DNA from: Thiodiazotropha sp040507035
GTDB lineage: Bacteria > Pseudomonadota > Gammaproteobacteria > Chromatiales > Chromatiaceae
DNA length: 64,000 nt
NCBI GenBank assembly: GCA_040507035.1
Contig: JBEVVR010000035.1
Span: forward strand, 62,001-126,000
Direction: 5' to 3'
A program made the position numbers and the translations under genes. Below the pieces are notes generated by a model that saw nothing but the letters and a program-made list of their open reading frames with translations, was not told where the DNA came from and searched no databases. Positions 24,015 to 32,400 of this stretch are shown here, in pieces; within the stretch, counting starts at the first letter, position 1, and the number at the start of each line of letters is the position of its first letter.

Positions 24015-25166
24015 CTAGGTCAAAAACACCAAGGCAGCCGCTATACCGGCCACTGCCAACACACCCAATCCAAGAACCAACCAAATTGGTGATTTCGATT
24101 GCCGCGGTTGCTCCATAGCCTGTTGGGCCAAGTGTTGGTCGAGCATCCCCTCAACGGTCTCGGTTGCCACATGGTTGGCGACCTCACCCGCCACCTTGCT
24201 GGCGGTCTCATGGACCTGTGCCTCGAGGGACCCCTCGGTGATCACCCGGATATGTTCTATCATGTCGTTCTTTTCCGGGACTTGGGTGAGAATCCGGGCC
24301 TCCTGATCCTTCATGCGCTCGGTCAACTCCTCGGAGAGCTCATTCATTTGGCTATAGATGCTTGATTGAATCAGATCCCCTACGGTGCGCTGATTGAGCT
24401 GCCTGACGAACTCATCGAGATCCTGGTTGACCTGTTTCACCACAGCGTCACGCAGGGATTCGCTGTCGACCTGCTCAGTCTCGACCTGTTGCAGACCGCT
24501 CTTGACCATCGCCCCGACCATCCCGTCGAGCCGCTTGTCGAGATAGTCTTGGACCGCACCATCGACCTGGGCTGCCAGGCTCTCCTGAAGCAGCTCTTCC
24601 ACCGTTTTCCGGGCAATCCCTTCAGCCGACTGACGGGCGACCTCTTCCGCAATACGTCTGACATCCTCGTCGGATAGGCCGCTCTGCATCACCACACCCT
24701 CTACCGGCTGTTGCGCCGCTTCGGCAGCAACCCTGGTGGCCGCGGTCTCTTCGGATGGGACCGACTCCGACTCCAGACTCGATGCCACCTCCAGCTGGTG
24801 CTGTTCGATGAGATCGATGATTACCCCAAGACTGTCGTCTGTAGGTGGCTTGGCCAGAATGCCCAAAGCGCCATGATCGACCGCGGCGCGCACATACTCA
24901 TCACCCTCATTGGCGGTGCACATCACCACCGGCGTGTCGCTAAAACGGGGATCCTTTTTGATCTCGGTAATGGTCTCCAGGCCATCCATGCCATCCATCA
25001 GGAAATCGACAAAAATCGCATCCGGTGTGGATTCTTTAAGCTTCTCCAAAGCCTCTTCGCCAGACTCCGCCATCTCCACACCATCAAATCCGCTCTTCTT
25101 CAACATTCGACTGAGCACAATCCGCGCGGACTTCGAATCATCAACCAGAAATGCTTGTTTTGACAC
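24015..25166 (-). CDS. Tail-anchored response regulator with long helical region
   Basis: 383 residues. A complete receiver domain at 1-120 (VDDSKSAR pocket, acceptor Asp in FVDFLMDGMDG, lysine in LAKPP). It is followed by about 240 residues of Glu/Gln/Val-rich amphipathic helix with heptad-like stretches (about 160-350). One hydrophobic segment at about 362-383 (SPIWLVLGLGVLAVAGIAAALVFL) ends the protein. No DNA-binding or enzymatic output domain is seen. The layout means a cytoplasmic receiver held to the membrane by its C-terminus. The start is GTG with GAGGG before it. It is divergent from metH over about 280 bp. Confidence 0.85.
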   Translation of the reverse strand: MSKQAFLVDDSKSARIVLSRMLKKSGFDGVEMAESGEEALEKLKESTPDAIFVDFLMDGMDGLETITEIKKDPRFSDTPVVMCTANEGDEYVRAAVDHGALGILAKPPTDDSLGVIIDLIEQHQLEVASSLESESVPSEETAATRVAAEAAQQPVEGVVMQSGLSDEDVRRIAEEVARQSAEGIARKTVEELLQESLAAQVDGAVQDYLDKRLDGMVGAMVKSGLQQVETEQVDSESLRDAVVKQVNQDLDEFVRQLNQRTVGDLIQSSIYSQMNELSEELTERMKDQEARILTQVPEKNDMIEHIRVITEGSLEAQVHETASKVAGEVANHVATETVEGMLDQHLAQQAMEQPRQSKSPIWLVLGLGVLAVAGIAAALVFLT

Positions 25167-25445
25167 GCTAACAATCCCTCATCAGACTTTGGTTGCAACC
25201 ATATTGTTTCTCCGACCCTGTCGAAGCTGGGTCCGCAGTTTGTGGCAACCTAATAATAGACTGATTAAACATTTGATATGTATAGAAATATTATTAATTT
25301 ATAACTAATGGGCAGCGACAAAACAGGATCCTGGCTGAAGCTGACTGATTACCAGTTTAGTACCATCCTGCGAGAGATCACTCGCCTGCCTCCCGAGAGC
25401 ACCTTATAATTGGCGGCCGTTTACCGTAAAACCTTGAGTAACCTG
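25167..25445. promoter_or_regulatory. Divergent promoter region before metH
   Basis: AT-rich region between the tail-anchored regulator and metH. I could not match a cobalamin or SAM riboswitch core. A 33-codon open frame (ATG 25308 to TAA 25407) has protein-like composition (LTDYQFSTILREITRLPPES) but no Shine-Dalgarno; it could be a leader peptide or chance. Confidence 0.4.
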
Positions 25446-28400
25446 ATGTCCCCCGCGAGTGCAAGAAAACCCGAGCATGCTGTCGAATCCCTGCTGAAAG
25501 AGCGCATTCTGATCCTCGATGGCGCCATGGGCACCATGATCCAGCGGCATAAACTCGATGAGGGGGATTATCGGGGAGAACGCTTCGCCGATTGGCCATG
25601 TGATTTAAAGGGTAATAACGATCTCCTGGTACTGACCCAGCCATCCATAATTGGCGCTATTCACGAGGCCTATCTGCAGGCTGGGGCGGATATCGTTGAG
25701 AGTAACAGTTTTGGTGCCAACCGGGTCTCCATGGCGGACTACGGCATGCAGGCGCTGGCCTATGAGCTGAGCGAGACCAGCGCCCGCCTGGCGCGAACGG
25801 CCGCAGACAAATATTCGAGCCCCGACAAGCCGCGCTTTGTCGCCGGCGTCCTCGGCCCCACCAATCGTACCGCCTCCATCTCTCCCGATGTCAACGACGC
25901 CAGCCTGCGTAACATCGACTTTGAGACCCTGGTTGAGGCCTATGCGGAGTCGGCCCGGGGCCTGATCGCCGGGGGCAGCGACCTGTTGCTGATAGAGACG
26001 GTGTTCGACACCCTCAATGCGAAGGCAGCGGTGTTCGCCTGCGAACGAGTATTTGAAGAGGATGGCGTAGTCCTGCCGGTAATGATCTCCGGTACCATCA
26101 CCGATCAATCCGGCCGTACCCTCTCGGGACAGACCACCGAGGCCTTCTACAACAGCCTGCGTCATGCAAGGCCTATCTCAGTCGGCCTCAACTGTGCCCT
26201 GGGCCCCGATCTGCTGCGCCAATATGTGGAGGAGATGTCGCGTATCGCCGACACCTATGTCTCCGCCCATCCCAATGCGGGCCTGCCCAACGAATTCGGC
26301 GGCTACGACCTGGATGCGCAACAGATGGCGGGCTACCTGACGGAATGGGCCGAGGCGGGATTTCTCAATATCGTCGGCGGCTGCTGTGGCACCACCCCAG
26401 CGCATATCCAGGCCATCGCCAAGGCGATGGTGGACAAACAACCACGCCAGCTGCCAAAGATCGAGACGGCCTGCCGTCTCTCCGGCCTGGAACCGCTCAA
26501 CATCGGCCCTGACTCCCTGTTCGTCAATATCGGCGAGCGTGCCAATGTTACCGGCTCGGCGAAATTCAAACGCCTGATTCTCAGCGAGGCCTATGACGAG
26601 GCACTGGATATCTGCCGCGAGCAGGTAGAGAACGGTGCCCAGATCGTCGATATCAACATGGATGAGGCGATGCTCGACGGCGTCGCCGCGATGCGTCGCT
26701 TTCTCAACCTCTGCGCCGGTGAACCCGAGATCGCCAAGGTCCCGGTGATGATCGACTCCTCGAAGTGGGAGATCATCGAGACCGGCCTGCAGTCGGTCCA
26801 GGGCAAGCCCATTGTCAACTCCATCTCCATGAAGGAGGGCGAGGAGGCCTTTCTGCGCCAGGCGACCCTCTGTCGCCGCTATGGCGCGGCGGTAATCGTG
26901 ATGGCCTTTGACGAAAACGGCCAGGCCGACACCCAAGCACGCAAGGTGGAGATCTGCGCAAGGGCCTACCGCCTGCTTACTGAGCGCGTCGGCTTTCCCG
27001 CCGAAGATATCATTTTCGATCCCAACGTCTTCGCCATCGCCACCGGCATCGAGGAGCACAACAACTACGGCGTCGATTTCGTCGAGGCCACCCGGGAGAT
27101 CAAGCAACATCTCCCCCATGCCCTGGTGTCCGGTGGGGTCTCCAATGTCTCCTTCTCCTTCCGCGGCAATAACCCGGTACGCGAAGCGATCCATGCCGTC
27201 TTCCTCTATCACGCCATCGCCGCGGGAATGGATATGGGGATCGTCAATGCGGGCCAATTGGCGGTCTATGACGAACTTCCCGACGAACTCCGCGAAGCGG
27301 TGGAAGCGGTGGTGCTCAACAAGGATCCGCAGGCGGGTGAACGCCTGGTGGATCTGGCGCCGAAGTACCTGGGTAGTGGCGAAGTCATCGAGACCAAGAC
27401 CGACGCCGAATGGCGTAGCTGGCCAGTGAACAAACGGCTCGAGCATGCCCTGGTCAAGGGTATTACCGAGTTTATCGAGAGCGACGCCGAAGAGGCCCGG
27501 CAGCTGGCAAGCCAGACCCTGGAGGTGATCGAAGGCCCGTTGATGGACGGCATGAACCATGTGGGTGATCTCTTTGGCGCAGGCAAGATGTTCCTTCCCC
27601 AGGTGGTCAAGTCGGCACGGGTGATGAAGAAGGCGGTCGCCTACCTGGAGCCCTTCATGGAGGCGGAAAAGGCTGAATGTGGCGTGCAGAGCCAGGGCAA
27701 GATTTTGATGGCGACAGTCAAGGGCGATGTCCACGATATCGGCAAGAACATCGTCGGTGTGGTACTCCAGTGCAACAACTACGAAGTGCTGGACATAGGC
27801 GTCATGGTCCCTGCCGAGACGATACTGCAGCATGCCAGGGATGAGGAGGTCGATATCATTGGCTTGTCCGGGTTGATCACCCCGTCACTGGACGAAATGG
27901 TCCATGTGGCTAAAGAGATGCAACGCCTCGGCCTGACCCAACCCCTGTTGATCGGCGGTGCAACTACCTCCATCGCCCATACCGCGGTGAAGATCGACCC
28001 GGAGTATGATCAGCCCGTGGTCTACGTGGCAGACGCCTCCCGTGCGGTGGGTGTTGCCTCCAACCTGCTGTCGGCGGAGCATCGAGGAAGCTACAGCGCA
28101 TCACTGAGCGAGGAGTACGAGACGCTACGGCAACGGCGCGCCGCTGTCGACCAAGCGCGCAATCTGGTCTCTATCGATGAAGCCAGGGCCAACCCAACCC
28201 CCATCGAGTGGTCTGCATTCACCCCCTTTCGACCCAGGCTCATCGATGGGGATTTTCAACAACCTGACTATGGTGAAATCGTCCGTCTCGACGCGGGCGC
28301 TGAAGCTGAACCGACGTCCGCCGGCCTGCTGGTGATGCAGGATATCCCCCTAGCTGAACTCACCGCTTACATCGACTGGACCTTCTTCTTTCACGCCTGG

Positions 28401-29240
28401 CAACTCAAGGGCCGCTACCCGCAGATCCTCGATGATCCAGAGAAGGGCGAAGAGGCGAAACTACTCCACGCCGACGCCGTGTCGATGCTGGAGAGGGTGA
28501 TCGACGAGGGATGGCTGCGCGCCGCGGCCGTGGTCGGCCTGTTCCCCGCCAATAGCGAAGGCGACGACATATGGGTCTACAAGGACGAGTCCCGCAGCGA
28601 GAGCCTGACCCGCCTACACAACCTGCGCAAACAGTCACGCCAGCCCGGCGGCAGTGTCAACGGCAGGTACAACGAATCCCTGGCCGATTACATCGCTCCG
28701 AATAGCAGTGGCAAAGCCGACTATATCGGCGCCTTTGCCTGCACCGCCGGTATCGGTATCGAAGCGAAGCTCGACGAGTTCGAGGCGGAGCATGACGACT
28801 ACCACGCGATCATGCTCAAGGCCCTCGCCGATCGCCTCGCCGAGGCCCTGGCGGAGTGGCTGCATGAGCGGGTGAGAAAAGAGATCTGGGGCTATGCCCG
28901 GGAAGAGTCCCTGAGCAACCAGCAGCTGATCGCGGAGGACTACACCGGCATCCGCCCCGCCATGGGCTATCCGGCCAGCCCGGACCATACGGAGAAGGAT
29001 CTGTTGTGGGAGCTGCTCCGGGTCGAGGAGCATACCGGCATCTGGCTCACCGAGAGCAAGGCGATGGTGCCGACGGCATCGGTGAGCGGCCTCTACTTCA
29101 GCCATCCCGATGCGCGCTATTTTGCCGTGGGTAAACTCAACCGGGATCAGGTCAGCGACTATGCCCGTCGCAAAGGGCGCTCAGTTGCCGAGATGGAGCG
29201 CTGGCTTGCGCCCAACCTGGCCTATGAACCCAAAGGCTGA
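25446..29240 (+). CDS. metH: Cobalamin-dependent methionine synthase
   Basis: A 1264-residue enzyme that moves the methyl group of methyltetrahydrofolate to homocysteine via methylcobalamin. Modules in order: homocysteine-binding domain with zinc ligands (GGCCGTTP and an upstream cysteine in GLNCALGP); pterin-binding domain (NIGERANVTGSAKF); the cap and B12-binding domain with DVHDIGKNI (DxHxxG) and a Rossmann-like LSGLITPS; a C-terminal AdoMet-activation domain (RPAMGYPASPDHTEK). ATG 25446 gives an N-terminus like E. coli MetH; a TTG at 25410 would add 12 residues. It depends on cobalamin supply and flavodoxin-type reduction. Confidence 0.97.
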   Translation: MSPASARKPEHAVESLLKERILILDGAMGTMIQRHKLDEGDYRGERFADWPCDLKGNNDLLVLTQPSIIGAIHEAYLQAGADIVESNSFGANRVSMADYGMQALAYELSETSARLARTAADKYSSPDKPRFVAGVLGPTNRTASISPDVNDASLRNIDFETLVEAYAESARGLIAGGSDLLLIETVFDTLNAKAAVFACERVFEEDGVVLPVMISGTITDQSGRTLSGQTTEAFYNSLRHARPISVGLNCALGPDLLRQYVEEMSRIADTYVSAHPNAGLPNEFGGYDLDAQQMAGYLTEWAEAGFLNIVGGCCGTTPAHIQAIAKAMVDKQPRQLPKIETACRLSGLEPLNIGPDSLFVNIGERANVTGSAKFKRLILSEAYDEALDICREQVENGAQIVDINMDEAMLDGVAAMRRFLNLCAGEPEIAKVPVMIDSSKWEIIETGLQSVQGKPIVNSISMKEGEEAFLRQATLCRRYGAAVIVMAFDENGQADTQARKVEICARAYRLLTERVGFPAEDIIFDPNVFAIATGIEEHNNYGVDFVEATREIKQHLPHALVSGGVSNVSFSFRGNNPVREAIHAVFLYHAIAAGMDMGIVNAGQLAVYDELPDELREAVEAVVLNKDPQAGERLVDLAPKYLGSGEVIETKTDAEWRSWPVNKRLEHALVKGITEFIESDAEEARQLASQTLEVIEGPLMDGMNHVGDLFGAGKMFLPQVVKSARVMKKAVAYLEPFMEAEKAECGVQSQGKILMATVKGDVHDIGKNIVGVVLQCNNYEVLDIGVMVPAETILQHARDEEVDIIGLSGLITPSLDEMVHVAKEMQRLGLTQPLLIGGATTSIAHTAVKIDPEYDQPVVYVADASRAVGVASNLLSAEHRGSYSASLSEEYETLRQRRAAVDQARNLVSIDEARANPTPIEWSAFTPFRPRLIDGDFQQPDYGEIVRLDAGAEAEPTSAGLLVMQDIPLAELTAYIDWTFFFHAWQLKGRYPQILDDPEKGEEAKLLHADAVSMLERVIDEGWLRAAAVVGLFPANSEGDDIWVYKDESRSESLTRLHNLRKQSRQPGGSVNGRYNESLADYIAPNSSGKADYIGAFACTAGIGIEAKLDEFEAEHDDYHAIMLKALADRLAEALAEWLHERVRKEIWGYAREESLSNQQLIAEDYTGIRPAMGYPASPDHTEKDLLWELLRVEEHTGIWLTESKAMVPTASVSGLYFSHPDARYFAVGKLNRDQVSDYARRKGRSVAEMERWLAPNLAYEPKG

Positions 29241-29264
29241 GCGGCAACTGAACACCTAGCCTGC

Positions 29265-29585
29265 TCAGGCAGCGGCGGTTACCGAGCCTGCGCTGGGTTC
29301 ATGGGCCAATGGGGTGCCGAGTTCGGCGAATGAGAAGAGCTTGAAGGCACGCTCGCCGTTATAGTCCAGCACTCGCAGATCGTCACTCTCGTGCAGGTCA
29401 TTGGCAACCACGCTGAAATGCCCCCCGTAGCGCTCCCTTGCCAGCTCATAGGGGACTTCATAGGCAAGGAACTTCTCGATCCCTTTGATCGCCAGTTTTT
29501 CCAGGATCTGGGGATCCTCAATGGAGCTGTGGGAGGTGAGAATCATCAGCGGACCGCTTCCGCTCATCAACATAAAGGTCTTCAT
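29265..29585 (-). CDS. Conserved-looking hypothetical protein
   Basis: A 106-residue soluble protein starting MKTFMLMSGSGPLMILTSHS, with a middle LAIKGIEKFLAYEVPYELARERYGGHF and an Ala-rich end. No signal peptide, no membrane segment, no recognised motif. A perfect AAGGAGGT stands before the ATG, which argues that it is a real, well-translated gene. It faces the metH stop 24 nt away. Function unknown. Confidence 0.7.
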   Translation of the reverse strand: MKTFMLMSGSGPLMILTSHSSIEDPQILEKLAIKGIEKFLAYEVPYELARERYGGHFSVVANDLHESDDLRVLDYNGERAFKLFSFAELGTPLAHEPSAGSVTAAA

Positions 29586-29731
29586 GACTACCTCCTTCCC
29601 GCGGGAATCAGGATGTGTCTGAATATTTCATCCGGGTGAATGATTTATACCTCTTCTGCTTTAATTTTAGCTCGTCGCTGAGGTCCGGTCCGGTCACCTG
29701 GCTATGCATCTTCCGACAGCCGCGGAGGCAC

Positions 29732-30598
29732 CTACTTTATGTTTATACTGCCCTGTTTTTCCAACGGAACTAAAAACTGCTTCAACAGCGAATGAGAGCT
29801 GGAGGCATCGAGCACACCACTCAGTTCATAGCGCAGACCGGAGCGATTCAACAGCGCCGAATAGAGCCCCAAACCAGCCCGCAGCAGATCCACTGAGAGG
29901 GGAATGGTCACCACCCCCGCTCCACCCCGGTCGATCTCGAGGGGCTTATCGATCAGGCCCTCGGCGATGGCAACTCCGTTGAGTTTGAAATCGTAATCCA
30001 GTTGCTGCAGCAACAGAGAGAAGCTGTTGGGATTGTCGACCTCGAGCTGCAGCTCCAACTCTGCCCGTTGCATAGAGAGGCTCTTGACTCCAAGGGACTT
30101 GAGCTTGAGGTTCGGCAGACTCGGTACGGGAAAACTGCCCTCGATATCGACAGGCAGGCGCAAACTGCCAATGACCGGCATCTGGAACCCCAATCCGAGA
30201 TCGAGTCGATAGCTTGCCTCATCGGCCACTTGCAGCTGCCGATAGCTGCGCAACAACTGTTTGAAATCGAGCCTCAGGGGAAGTTGAATGTTGCTATCGC
30301 TGTTGGCGGTCAGGCTCAATCCCTGGGTCTGCCGGCCCTTGATGAATGACTGATCGAATAGCTGCAGATCATAATCGAAGCCCGTGAGGTCGATGGAGAA
30401 GGGATTGGGATTGTCTATGCCTACATCGAATACCAGATCGACACCCGTTAAATCCAGGCCCGCAAACCTCACTCCCTCGACCTGAGCGGTGGGTTTCCGC
30501 CCCTCCATGACCCGGTTGACCTGGTCCAGGGAAGAACACCCCTGCAACAGCCATAGCGACAGTGAGATCATCAATATCAGTGCCTGTTCAAGTCTCAT
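29732..30598 (-). CDS. LEA14/WHy-type lipoprotein with two WHy domains
   Basis: 288 residues. A lipoprotein signal peptide with lipobox LLQGC puts the mature cysteine at about residue 20. Two WHy (water stress and hypersensitive response) domains are marked by the repeated DNPN motif: DNPNPFSIDLTGFDYDLQL and DNPNSFSLLLQQLDYDFKL. Each is followed by a G(x)2-LxLxxxxxxxIxLPL-type strand. Such proteins sit on the periplasmic side of a membrane and are linked to stress tolerance; biochemical role unknown. ATG 30598 is preferred over a TTG 39 nt upstream because it begins the signal peptide correctly. Confidence 0.85.
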   Translation of the reverse strand: MRLEQALILMISLSLWLLQGCSSLDQVNRVMEGRKPTAQVEGVRFAGLDLTGVDLVFDVGIDNPNPFSIDLTGFDYDLQLFDQSFIKGRQTQGLSLTANSDSNIQLPLRLDFKQLLRSYRQLQVADEASYRLDLGLGFQMPVIGSLRLPVDIEGSFPVPSLPNLKLKSLGVKSLSMQRAELELQLEVDNPNSFSLLLQQLDYDFKLNGVAIAEGLIDKPLEIDRGGAGVVTIPLSVDLLRAGLGLYSALLNRSGLRYELSGVLDASSSHSLLKQFLVPLEKQGSINIK

Positions 30599-30673
30599 CG
30601 GCAGAGCCCCCTTCTGTCTCTTCCCAGGAGCTGTCAATAGCAGACAGGCGTGCCTGGGCTACTGCCGACCATC

Positions 30674-31432
30674 TTACTCCCTGCCGCTCCAGTTACCACC
30701 CCTGCTTCTGTAGCTGGAATAGCCTCTGATCAAGGCCAATACACCCAGCAGCAGGAGAGAGAGACCGCTGGTGCCGCCACCACCATGGACGTGGTAGTCG
30801 TCCCGATAGCTGTCCTCCAGGGGGAGCACGGCCAGATCGCCATCCTCATAGGGACCATAGTTGACCTCGAGGAGATCGTAATCCGCATCATAGAGCTCGA
30901 TCAAAACATCGTAATAACCGGTCGGGTAGCCATCCAGCAGACGGGTGACCACTTCATACTCGTCACTCAAATTGGCCCCCCTTATCGGAAACACTTCGGT
31001 TGTATAGTAGTGGTTCCAAGGCCCTCCCTCGAGACTGAGGTAGAGCCTGGCATAGACCCAGGCCTCATCATCCGAGGTGTCCGCATCGAAAACCACCTTC
31101 AAGCGGTGATAGAAACCGTCGTCGTCGTCATCCCTGCTGATCACCGCATGGGCATCGAAGATACTCAACCACTGCCCGGATGCATGAGCGGCTAGGCTGC
31201 GTTGCGCGGCCGCCTTCATCCTGCTACCGGAGACAACCAGCTGCTGATGTTCATCCACATCCGCCTGGTCGAGCTGGGTATCCTCTTTTTCCACACTGGC
31301 TGACACCCGCCCTTCAAGGGATTGGGAAAACCTGGCACCACTCTCCTCAGCGAATGCCAGCTGCGCGGACAACAGCATCACCGACAGCAATGCAACCACC
31401 GGAACCCATCCGCTCATTGGATAACTGCGCAT
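30674..31432 (-). CDS. Choice-of-anchor H-like surface protein
   Basis: 252 residues with a signal peptide (about 1-28), a region with an acidic core RDDDDDGFYHRLKVVFDAD and YARLYLSLEGGPWNHYYTTEVF, and a C-terminal sorting-like tail: GGGGTSG, a hydrophobic stretch (LSLLLLGVLAL), then Arg-rich residues. This is the layout of GlyGly-CTERM-type anchors processed by rhombosortase, and the body resembles the choice-of-anchor H family. GGGAGAG lies 8 nt before the ATG. The next gene downstream is the WHy lipoprotein, so a small envelope cluster is likely. Confidence 0.75.
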   Translation of the reverse strand: MRSYPMSGWVPVVALLSVMLLSAQLAFAEESGARFSQSLEGRVSASVEKEDTQLDQADVDEHQQLVVSGSRMKAAAQRSLAAHASGQWLSIFDAHAVISRDDDDDGFYHRLKVVFDADTSDDEAWVYARLYLSLEGGPWNHYYTTEVFPIRGANLSDEYEVVTRLLDGYPTGYYDVLIELYDADYDLLEVNYGPYEDGDLAVLPLEDSYRDDYHVHGGGGTSGLSLLLLGVLALIRGYSSYRSRGGNWSGRE

Positions 31433-31447
31433 GACAACTCTCCCTGC

Positions 31448-31744
31448 TCAATCCCGATGGTGACGTCGACGCTCTCTATCACCATGATGATGGCGCCTGT
31501 GCTTGTCGCGGTGCAGGCGCCCGTGACTATGACTGCGCCGATACTCACGGTGACGATAGTGACGGTCATAGTGGTGATGGGAGTGTGAGTGACCATGGTC
31601 GTGATAGTGGTTCCAGCTGAGACCAATAAACAGACCACTCAACAGACCGTAGGGATAGTCGCTGTAGTGGTGGGCCTGTGCCGGCGCCGCGGTGGCCAGC
31701 GAGGCGGTAACCAGGCTTGCCATGAGAAGTGCCTTAGCATTCAT
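31448..31744 (-). CDS. Histidine-rich exported protein
   Basis: 98 residues from ATG 31744 (GGAGA 6 nt before it; the in-frame TTG 31747 is less likely). A signal peptide ends near APAQA. The mature part begins HHYSDYPYGLLSGLFIGLSW and becomes an extreme His/Arg tract with many HxH, HH and RH pairs. Such tails bind Ni, Zn, Cu or other metals. It lies 15 nt before the choice-of-anchor H gene on the same strand. Confidence 0.75.
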   Translation of the reverse strand: MNAKALLMASLVTASLATAAPAQAHHYSDYPYGLLSGLFIGLSWNHYHDHGHSHSHHHYDRHYRHREYRRSHSHGRLHRDKHRRHHHGDRERRRHHRD

Positions 31745-31828
31745 CAAAGTTCTCCAAATTCAGTGGACTTATGGAGAAGCATATGGAGCTGTTGCTGAAC
31801 CAAAGCTGAATGGAAGGGAATCGGAATA

Positions 31829-32125
31829 TCAGGGGGCAGGTAATTTCTCGAGCAACCCGTTCTGCTGCAGCACTCTGGCGATCCTGCTGCATTTCCCGGC
31901 GAGGCGACTGAGATCGCGAAAATCGGGGACCTCACCATTGGCCAGCCTGGACTCCCAAGCATCCAGCTCTGTCTCAAGATAGACCAGTAACTTACTCGAA
32001 CAACCCTGACAGGAGTCACCACAAAGCTGCTCTTCCGGCAGATTGAAAGGGAGTTCCGCCCGTACCCGATCGATGAGTTGGTGCATCGCGACTTGAGTAT
32101 TCGGCTTAGCCACTTTGGCAGACAC
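31829..32125 (-). CDS. Small Cys-motif protein at the end of the CNNM/Na-Pi operon
   Basis: 98 residues from GTG 32125, which follows AAGGA in the end of the preceding gene and lies 1 nt after its stop. A TTG at 32143 would overlap that gene. The protein is helical, with a CGDSCQGC cysteine cluster (CxxxCxxC) near the middle and a further cysteine near the C-terminus. This could hold a metal or Fe-S cluster. No family recognised. Last gene of the apparent operon that begins at 37438. Confidence 0.65.
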   Translation of the reverse strand: MSAKVAKPNTQVAMHQLIDRVRAELPFNLPEEQLCGDSCQGCSSKLLVYLETELDAWESRLANGEVPDFRDLSRLAGKCSRIARVLQQNGLLEKLPAP

Positions 32126-32126
32126 T

Positions 32127-32378
32127 TTATTTATCCTTGGCAAAAGCCATGCGGCGCTTCCTTGCCTTTTTCAGCTTCATTTCCACAATCTTCAGCTCTG
32201 CTTTAAAGCGTTTCTGTTTGCAGGTTTTTTTCTCCTTGTGCAACTTGTGCTGCAATTGATCCTGCCTGGCCTGTAGCCTTTTCAGAAGCTCATCGATGGC
32301 ATCGAGGTCGTGCCTGCTCGGTCTCTTTCCCTGCTTTAAAAAACCACCCAGCAGGCGGACTATTTTTTTTACCTTCAT
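32127..32378 (-). CDS. Small Lys-rich coiled-coil protein, paralogue of the one at 37965
   Basis: 83 residues from ATG 32378, just behind the Na/Pi transporter stop (22-nt gap). It is highly basic and helical: QGKRPSRHDLDAIDELL, then KLHKEKK and KIVEMKLKKARKRR. The protein at 37965-38219 has the same plan: SGKKTERP, then IAELLQKL, KLAKEK, EIKV, KKAIRR. The two are clearly related and lie at the two ends of one locus, on opposite strands. Nothing is known to me of the family; nucleic-acid binding or chaperoning of the transporters' cytoplasmic parts would both fit. Confidence 0.65.
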   Translation of the reverse strand: MKVKKIVRLLGGFLKQGKRPSRHDLDAIDELLKRLQARQDQLQHKLHKEKKTCKQKRFKAELKIVEMKLKKARKRRMAFAKDK

Positions 32379-32400
32379 GTTTAAACTAGCGGAAATCGTG

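Noticed and set aside
23229..25166. A possible MCP-msrA-regulator signalling cluster with adjacent che genes
   Set aside because: No CheA, CheW, CheR or CheB is present; the genes lie on different strands and share no transcript.
26178..27833. Minus-strand open frame of 551 codons opposite metH
   Set aside because: It is the antisense shadow of a GC-rich, strongly coding gene; the translation is His/Asp/Leu-rich with no family pattern and no ribosome-binding site.
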